A model generated the notes under the pieces. It ran no database searches and had not been told where the DNA came from. It was given only the letters and a program-made list of their open reading frames with translations. Both the position numbers and the translations under genes were made by a program. Shown in pieces: positions 57,231 to 64,000 of a stretch of DNA of 64,000 bases. The stretch covers positions 159,162 through 223,161 of the forward strand of contig JAJEKB010021117.1 in NCBI GenBank assembly GCA_022393335.1. The letters run 5' to 3'. Source of the stretch: Macrotrachela quadricornifera. Lineage: Eukaryota; Rotifera; Eurotatoria; Philodinida; Philodinidae. How positions within the stretch are numbered: position 1 is the first letter of the stretch; each line of letters begins with the position of its first letter.

Positions 57231-57436
57231 TTTGTTTCATGTCTTCTATCTTCAGCATGCCTGGTTTGCAAAGGTTTGCCTGAAACCTCCCTCAGGCTAA
57301 CGGAAAAAAATTTTTTTTACATACCATTACGTGTCCCAGTCTTGGCTACACAACACCGAAAACCCGACCTCAAAAGTTATTACCATTCTCGAGTTATTCA
57401 ACTTACAATCACTCGCCTTCTATTTTGAAATGGATA
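57231..57436 (-). repeat. Dispersed repeat, copy B (inverted relative to copy A)
   Basis: Reverse-oriented partner of 33243-33445. It opens with TTTCATGTCTTCTATCTTCA and ends with CATTTTGAAATGGATAGTAG-type sequence. Length differs mainly in a T run. Confidence 0.8.
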
Positions 57437-57439
57437 GTA

Positions 57440-57690
57440 GTGTTTTTATTCTTCTTCAATTATTGCTTCTTAGTCATAGCTTGTTACATCACTTGATCAT
57501 ATTGTTTTATAGCCACGATCTGTTGTTGTACTATAAACTATTGTTTAATCATTACGGTTTAATTTTGTATCTACCAATACTCTTCCAACATCACAACCTA
57601 ACGTTTCATCTAGTGCTATTATTTCATCACCGTGATTTGATGTTGCACCTAAGATTGTTGTTTCACCACCACCACCTGATGTTGCATCGG
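57440..57690. repeat. Degenerate 27-33 bp minisatellite
   Basis: Repeated words TTGTTGT.TCA.CA, CTATTATTTCATCACCGTGA and TTTGATGTTGCACCTAAGAT make an irregular array leading into the next gene. Confidence 0.5.
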
Positions 57691-57724
57691 AGAACTATGT
57701 AATGCTGTAATTAAACGTCGTGAT

Positions 57725-58482
57725 ATGGCATCTCAGCTAGATACTACTACTACTACTAGTATTGATCCTGAACGTATTTTATGGCTTAGGAGAAAATTTT
57801 ATGATGAAATTGAAGTGGAAATAAAAATAGTGGATTTATTATTAAATCACTTGAGAACTTCCCAGGTCAAAACTATCCCGTCGTAAACGACCATATACGG
57901 ACCGTATACGACTGTCGTGGCCGTATTTTGCCGTAAATCAGCGTATTACCTGTCTCAGTATTACGACCGTATTTCTCTGTATCGTTTACGGAGAAATACG
58001 ATCATTTACAGACACAAGGAAATGATTGCAATCATCATCGTAGATACCACCTTACACTTTGTCAGTCATAGGTCGTTCACGACCTAAAACGATCTATTTA
58101 CTAACACTGTTCTCAATGGGAAACGACTGTATACCTTCGTATACGACACGGAGAAATACGATCGTAATACTGAGACAGGCAATACGCCAAAATACGGCGA
58201 AACACGATCGTATATGGGAACGTAAACGCTCGTTTACGAGCGTATACGAATTGCGTATTCATCGACCTGGGTTATGGTGAATATGATCCTTATTTAATAC
58301 ATTAAAACAACTTTTGTTTTAGATGATAAGGCAACATCAACAACTGCACTATCTACAGGTTCAACAACAACTACATCATCGACAGTGAGTGTGTCAACTT
58401 ATTTTGCTGCTCTATTATTTTCTTTTTTTTTCAGTCAACAACTGTTGTTCAAGATGAAAAATCGGAGGAATCTGTTGATTAA
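57725..58482 (+). pseudogene. Small Thr/Ser-rich protein gene disrupted by a MITE next to a splice donor
   Basis: A possible first exon starts at ATG 57725 (MASQLDTTTTTSIDPERILW, then LRRKFYDEIEVEIKIVDLLL) and is interrupted at 57860 by a 411-bp MITE. Omitting the MITE and one TT copy continues the frame through TATG (to 58276) into a GTGAAT donor; a 46-bp intron, exon 58323-58384 (DDKATSTTALSTGSTTTTSS), a 50-bp intron and exon 58435-58482 (STTVVQDEKSEESVD, stop) follow. The intact product would be 82 residues: a charged helix plus a Thr/Ser-rich tail. The frame is also open upstream of the ATG (from 57680, NAVIKRRD), so the start is uncertain. No family is recognised. This copy is probably impaired unless the MITE is tolerated. 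Confidence 0.5.
57861..58271. mobile_element. 411-bp MITE rich in CGTATA/TACG words
   Basis: Ends CCCAGGTC and GACCTGGG are inverted copies, and so are inner blocks such as ACCTGTCTCAGTATTACGA with CGTAATACTGAGACAGGC. TT flanks both sides (57859-57860 and 58272-58273). It is far richer in CG dinucleotides than its surroundings. Confidence 0.75.
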
Positions 58483-59072
58483 GATGAAGATAAAAAGAAA
58501 AAAAACTCACCAATATAATAATACTTGATGGTGAAGTGCCATAAACATCATTACATATCAAAATAATCTTTGTTCTCAAAAAAATGATCAGCAACTGGAC
58601 GAGCCCATAATTCTCTTATCTGTATATAACTATATTCGTATTACTTTCTCAGTTTACGGCTGAGTAAATCGATTCTCGATGAACGTCACTTGCTTCATCC
58701 TAATCGCAGCATTTGTTTTATGAGAAATATTCTATATAAGAAGTATCTTCTGTTTGAAAAGAGAATAATAAGTTGACCGATAGATCATTTTAAAGAAGCT
58801 CCATCGAAAAATATCAGACAAAATGAAAAATATCATCACCTATTCGATGGTCAAACAGACTGAACAAATTTAAAATGAATTGAGACATATTTGATGTTCT
58901 TATCGGAAAATATTAATTCTATTGGTTAGTTGGTTTTGAATTAGTCTAGCCTGTTTGTTACTTTCATTGTAGAAAAACATGACGGCATCGAATATTTATT
59001 CGTTCTCATTCTTGTAGACGATAATGAGAAAATACAAGAATGTATATATATACATATCGTATATAGATTGAG
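58483..59072. other. Intergenic region
   Basis: About 590 bp upstream of the F-box gene. AT-rich with a (TA)n stretch at 59040-59060; nothing else supported. Confidence 0.4.
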
Positions 59073-60828
59073 ATGAACACATTGTATAGATACAACATGA
59101 ACAATCATTTCAATATATTGGATATACCTGATGAAATTTTATTTCTTATTTTTAAAAAACTTAATATGGTTGATGTTTTTTATTCACTAATGGATGTTAA
59201 CCAACGATTTAATCGTTTAATATTTGATCCACTTTACATTGAAGATGTTAATATGACTATAATGGTGAACATCAATTCGTTATACAATCAAACTTCTTTA
59301 ATAGATCCTCAAATTGTCTCAAGAATATGTAGAAAAATCTTATCTCGAATTCATTCACAAGTACATAAACTCACCATTGAAGAATATTTAATGAAACAAA
59401 TTCTTGCTTTGAATAATTATCCTCGACTTTATTCATTATCACTTATCAATTTTCAAGATGACATACTTTATGAATATTTAACAGGTATAGTATTTGATCT
59501 TGTTCATTAGAATTAAAACATACTAATTATCTTTTTTTTTAAAGATAATTTTATTCTTCGGAATCTTCTTACTAGACAAATAACACATCTTAATATTGAT
59601 ATAAAAAAGCTAAATGAAGACAATTCAATAATAATTTCAAAGATTTTTGAATTAATCTTACATTTATGTAAAAAATTAATGGTTTTGAATTTTTGCGATA
59701 TGTTTCGTAGACGAAAATGTGTGATTCCTGTTTATTATATGATAGGGAACAGTTATACACCTTCTACTTTAATCAAATTAAAAATCAATGTTTCAACTTT
59801 AGCTGATTGTCTTTATTTGCTTGATGGACCTCTCGTTTGTTTATCAACATTATTTGTTAATGTGAGCTTTATTTATGATCCACATATATTAATAGATTTA
59901 GATCCAATAGTAAGTAGAATTTCAATGATCATATTTCATGAAAAAAAATCTAGCAAAGCAAGTGAATGACATATTAATTTTATGTTTGTTTTAGAAAAAA
60001 CTTCCCAAATTGAAATGTTTTTCACTTAGCTCGTTTAGTTATACATTTGAATATGATACTCTAATTGTTCCATTACTTTGTCGAATGATAAATCTTGAAG
60101 AATTGAAATTACATCTAAAAATAGGAAGATCTGATTCGACTTATATCGATGGTGATCAATTATATAATCAATTTCTTATTTATATGACACAATTGAATAA
60201 ATTTACATTTTATATTAAGACACATGTTTCGCTGGAGAACTTTATATTTGAACTTCCAACGAATGAAGATATTCAACGTAGTTTCATTGGAAGAGGATAT
60301 CAACAAGTAGCTTCATATATTTATACAGAATCATTTCCGTGTGGAAATGTATGCATTATTTATTCACTTCCGTATGACTTCGAATATTTTGTTGATCTGA
60401 ACAATTCGTTTCAAGGTGGCATGTTTGATAAAGTTCGAGAATTGAAAATGTTTGATATAATTCCTTTTGAACATAAATTATTTAAATTAATCTCTCAAGC
60501 GTTCAATTTTCTTGAATTCTTACATATAAGTAATTATTATCCCCGAAATGGCAACCAGCATTCATCAACGGTAATCACATTTCCGTATCTGACATATTTG
60601 AATTTAAAAGCTGCACATATAGATTACGTGAAACAATTTCTTTTCAAACAAAATACGTATCTACCTCGTTTGTTGAATCTTTCCATGAGCTATAATTCAC
60701 TCATAATAATAACAAATAATTTTACCAATGATGCAATGCTTTTTAACTTCGATAAATTGAAAAGCCTTGATCTATGTCAGGCATTTGTTCGTCCAGAAAA
60801 CTTTCATGAATATTTTCCTTTGTTATAA
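59073..60828 (+). CDS. F-box protein with degenerate leucine-rich repeats
   Basis: Exons 59073-59484, 59545-59909 and 59995-60828 (introns 60 and 85 bp) give 536 residues. Residues 14-55 form an F-box: NILDIPDEILFLIFKKLNMV, DVFYSLMDVNQRFNRLIFDP. F-boxes bind SKP1 and recruit substrates to SCF ubiquitin ligases. The remainder is made of irregular leucine-rich stretches typical of FBXL-type substrate-binding regions, for example LPKLKCFSLSSFSYTF, MINLEELKLHLKI, FPYLTYLNLKAAHI, LPRLLNLSMSYNSLI and FDKLKSLDLCQAF. Bdelloids carry many such lineage-specific F-box/LRR genes, so no orthologue is named. The start is the first ATG; a second Met nine codons later is equally possible. The frame is intact, so presumably functional. 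The substrate is unknown. Confidence 0.85.
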
Positions 60829-61256
60829 ATTGTTTGAATAAAAGAAAACAATATTTTTTTATTTATTCTACACTACAAGAAAAGAATACGAAAATAATCA
60901 AAAGCTATTGCACTTCAAAATGTGATAACATGATATTCAAACTTATATTAGCGAGAAATTCTATGAAACAAATAGTATTTGTACTTTATTCCATTTATTT
61001 CTTGTCCCTGAGCTTAGTGACAAATATTAAATATGGATCGGAAAATTAAAATTGCAAATAACTGAATAGACGTGATATTTATTATTATGCGAACTGTATC
61101 ATTAGATGACAATAGATTTCTAAACAACATTATTAATTAATCATTTTTACTTGAGTCTAATTGATTTATAATTAAGATAAAATATGATAACACAAACATT
61201 TTCATTATTTTGATAAATTCACCTGTACGTGTTAACCTAGAAAAAAAAACTTGGAT
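60829..61256. other. Intergenic region
   Basis: About 430 bp of AT-rich DNA with probable polyadenylation signals of the F-box gene and nothing else recognised. Confidence 0.4.
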
Positions 61257-62256
61257 AAATCTCAATTAGAAGTAATATTATTCTATAATCATATATGTGT
61301 CTCAATTGAGAAAAATCAATTAATGTGTTTGCCGACAGAAAAGGTGAATGATGGTATTATAGATTGTCTTGGTGGTGCTGATGAACCAACATTATGTCGA
61401 ATGAACAATATTGAAGACTTTAAATCATTTGATTGTGAAAGTTTGTACGGACCAGATGAACACTGTATTAGTTACATATACATATGTGATCAATTGAACT
61501 ATTGCGTGAATGAAGAAAATGAAAGAGCTTTTAAGACTAATGATTTCGTAAGTTTTAATAAACGTGGAGGTATTTGCAGACATTTTGCAAAAATTGTGGT
61601 TATCGATGGAAACCATATTTCACACTTGACCGAATTCATAATTCAGTTGATCAAGATATGTTTTATAAACGTGTTTATATACCAATCAAGTACATTTTCA
61701 TCAATTTTTACCTTGATAAACAACGATGTCATCGTAAAATTGAAGCAGAAATCGGTATAGATAAACAAAAGAATTTCTCGGAAGATATATGTTTTTGTCC
61801 ACCAAGTTATTATGGTTAACATTGTCAATATCAAAATGGACGTGTTAGTCTTACATTACAATTTCGTGCTCCATTTCTTGTTTCTATTGATTTATTAAAT
61901 AAGAATTCTTATTTAACTTCTATGAAAACTAAATATCTCCCATTAATAACAATAAATAAAACATTAAATCCATCCGATCGATGTCGAGATATGTCCGAAT
62001 TGTTAAATGAAACAATGATTAATTCTTTATATCTTCGTCGAATAAAATTTTATCATTCTTTATGTAAAATAAATACATCATTAATATGTTTTTCTGATAA
62101 ATTCATTTCTGTTTATGTCAAAAACATGATCTACAATGTGTAGCGAATTGTTTTGAATTTGATCATAAAATGAATTTAAATTGTTTTGGACAAAGTCAAT
62201 ATCAAAATAAAGGACAATGTTATCAAGAATTCTTGATCTGTTGTCGCTAGTCAACT
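61257..62256 (+). pseudogene. Fragment of a large LDLa/EGF-repeat receptor-like gene, frameshifted
   Basis: Three frames each carry part of one extracellular Cys-rich protein. The first (61257-61570) has QLMCLPTEKVNDGIIDCLGG followed by ADEP, an LDL-receptor class A-type signature, and a second, degenerate module (CESLYGPDEHCISYIYICDQ, LNYC). A shift near 61570 moves to CRHFAKNCGY-like sequence and then ICFCPPSYYG followed by an in-frame TAA where HCQYQNG should continue the EGF-like module. Another shift near 62118 exposes CQKHDLQCVANCFEFDHKMN, LNCFGQSQYQNKGQCYQEF. At least two frameshifts and one nonsense codon mean it is not expressed as a protein. LDLa/EGF receptors of this style are numerous in rotifers. 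Upstream and downstream exons were not found. Confidence 0.65.
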
Positions 62257-62573
62257 ATCTCTTAACGAATTCCTCGAAGAATTCTGACAGGAATTTCTTA
62301 TGAATTTACGAGGAAGTCAAGAAATTTCTTGGAATTTATGCGCGAGTTAAGGAAAGCTTCTGAAGATCTGTGAGAAACTCTTCAAGAATATATAATGAGA
62401 CTTACGATGACTATAAGCGATCGTTTACAATGTTTTATCATAGTATCCATCCCTTATCAACTCTCATTATAAAAGTTCCTTGAAGTTCCCGGGAATTTAT
62501 AATAGAGATTCTCTTGAGGATCAGAAGTGATTGTGGAACTTTCCAGAGACTCTTTACGAGAGAATTGACTAAG
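62247..62573. mobile_element. 327-bp MITE with AG-rich internal repeats
   Basis: The left end CTAGTCAACTATCTCTTAAC pairs with the inverted right end CTTAGTCAATTCTCTCGTAA (reverse complement of 62554-62573). The interior is made of degenerate AATTTCTTGAGGAA-like words on both strands. It directly abuts the receptor pseudogene. Confidence 0.6.
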
Positions 62574-63610
62574 AATAATTTTGATTTTAAGATAAAAAAA
62601 AGCTTTGTAAAAGAATAACGAAATAAAGACTGTTGTTTTAAATGATGATAGTTCGTTTTATTATTGATATATAATTTTTTTTACATCGACTGTGGCTCGT
62701 TTCATATTGTTATTTCTTATTCGCGGTTATAGGACTAAGTCGTGAGTCATGCAGTTTCTTTTATCATTTAAACAACGTTCACCTATTTGTATTTTATGTA
62801 TTAAAGATTTGAATGATAAAAATACAATCTTATCTAAATCATAATCATCTGCATTTTCTTATAGTCATTTGATATATGATGAAATTTGTACTAATCGTCT
62901 TTGAGTATTTGTTAATGAATCTCAAACTTAAATGAAATGTATTCGATATATAAAAATAAAAAATCCAAATTGATATTCAAGATTCGATTCAATCAAGAAA
63001 ATTATTAATAAATAAATTAATATCAGTACTTCTTCAGAACACGCACATCCTATATATACATTGGCTGGCACAACAACGAGTGAGGGAAAAGCGATGTGTA
63101 TTCTGAAGAAGTATTGACTTTCTCGAGCATTCATCAAAATTAGTTTTTGTTTCAAAAACAAAATTCTTTTTTTTCTTATTTATTTTTGAAAAGAACATAA
63201 AGAATAATTTGTTTTTGCTCCTTTTAGATTGATTATCTTTTATTTAAACAATAACATTGATTTCTAAGGTAAATTAATTATTGAGATAAATATTAAGATA
63301 ATTATTTGTCTTTTCTTAAAATTTCACAAGAATACACATCACAGTTCTATTGTATGATATTTAAACGTATAAATTGCTCGTTTTCTCATCTTATCTAGTT
63401 TTTAACCATACTTAGATCACTTCAAACTCAGTTCAATTTTTTTTTGTTACTAATTATTTAATACAATATTTATATACTATAGTTTTTATAAAAACTATTT
63501 AATTAATATACATAATCAAAATATGTCATGATTTATATTACTGATAAATCCAGTAGATATTCGAAAAATAAGAAAAAATCATTCATTTTAATTTTCCCTT
63601 TTTGTGATTT
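62574..63610. other. Non-coding region with a hairpin
   Basis: About 1 kb. An imperfect hairpin has arms AGTACTTCTTCAGAACACGC (near 63026) and the inverted ATTCTGAAGAAGTATT (near 63100), enclosing about 45 bp. No gene is supported; the frame at 62928-63161 covers the hairpin. Confidence 0.45.
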
Positions 63611-63960
63611 GTTAATAACGGGTGACTCATAATAGATAGCTACACTTTGCATTGCATTTTTTACTTTTAAAATATGTATTATTAAAAAAACAAAACATAT
63701 TACGAGATGCAGCCTAAGAAGCTCTACAGTTTGCACAAAGTAGTTTATTTTATACATGAAATACGTAAAAAGGAATTTCTCGTTCATGTTGACAAAAATT
63801 GGTTATATATAGTTTTCATAAGAAAAAATATATAATTAAAATAGGCGAGTTTTTCATGCTGCATCTCGTAGTGCATTTTGTTTTTTTAATAATACATATT
63901 TTGAAAGTAAAAAATGCAATGCAAAGTGCGATCATTTATTATGAGTCAGTCGTTATTAGC
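63611..63960. mobile_element. Palindromic MITE, copy 2
   Basis: Arms 63611-63726 and 63843-63960 are inverted copies: GTTAATAACGGGTGACTCAT, CACTTTGCATTGCATTTTTT, AAAATATGTATTATTAAAAA and ACGAGATGCAGC. The consensus matches 56363-56849 in order and spacing (GTCGCAC.TTT.., TAA.A.GTA.TA...AAAAA.., ACGAGATGCAGC versus CATAAGATTCAGC), so both belong to one family; this copy has the better-preserved arms. Confidence 0.75.
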
Positions 63961-64000
63961 ATTATTAAATTAATGAAAAATAAAGTAATGTGTATTGAAA

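Noticed and set aside
57331..57702. 123-codon plus-strand frame
   Set aside because: It runs from the dispersed repeat into the His/Leu-coding minisatellite; repeat translation.

Overview
The window looks like nuclear DNA of a bdelloid rotifer. It is AT-rich, its split genes have many 46-62 bp GT-AG introns, and it mixes metazoan housekeeping genes with dense transposon debris, an LRR gene built one repeat per exon, an F-box/LRR gene, secreted Cys-rich genes and a fungal-looking intronless methyltransferase. No species is assigned. There is no CRISPR array, operon, rRNA or convincing tRNA. Exon coordinates were worked out by hand from splice signals, reading phase and family resemblance.

Layout. 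1-492: 3' end of an LRR gene. 500-9110: transposon-rich, with a TIR element, a 5'-truncated non-LTR retrotransposon carrying a MITE, and a decayed MULE into which an intact mariner has inserted. 9375-29073: a gene-rich, nearly transposon-free block holding an unknown intronless protein (-), a small MGCC protein, PTGES2, APH-1, GPD1 (all +), a single-pass membrane protein (-), cyclin E (+) and SERINC (+). 29074-36860: a possible secreted peptide gene, a small host gene split by a piggyBac remnant that itself carries a MITE with an 8-bp target duplication, and a 3.1-kb composite of TIRs, palindromes and minisatellites.

36963-40043: a putatively transferred methyltransferase and a secreted/GPI-like Cys-rich protein. 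42507-49977: a DDE_Tnp_4 transposase pseudogene with SWIM-like and PHD fingers, a MITE filled with G-rich and minisatellite DNA, a small hypothetical gene, and a 2.9-kb element with about 585-bp inverted arms around a broken transposase. 51722-52930: an ALKBH2-type DNA dealkylase (-). 56300-58482: palindromic MITEs and a small gene with a MITE inserted six bases before a splice donor. 59073-60828: F-box protein. 61257-62256: LDLa/EGF-type receptor pseudogene. 62247-63960: MITEs.

The conserved genes are separate housekeeping functions (gamma-secretase, glycerol-3-phosphate metabolism, G1/S control, alkylation repair), not a pathway cluster. The most distinctive content is the nested insertion history. 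In two small genes (31486-32987 and 57725-58482), removing the insert with one target-site copy gives back an open spliced frame.
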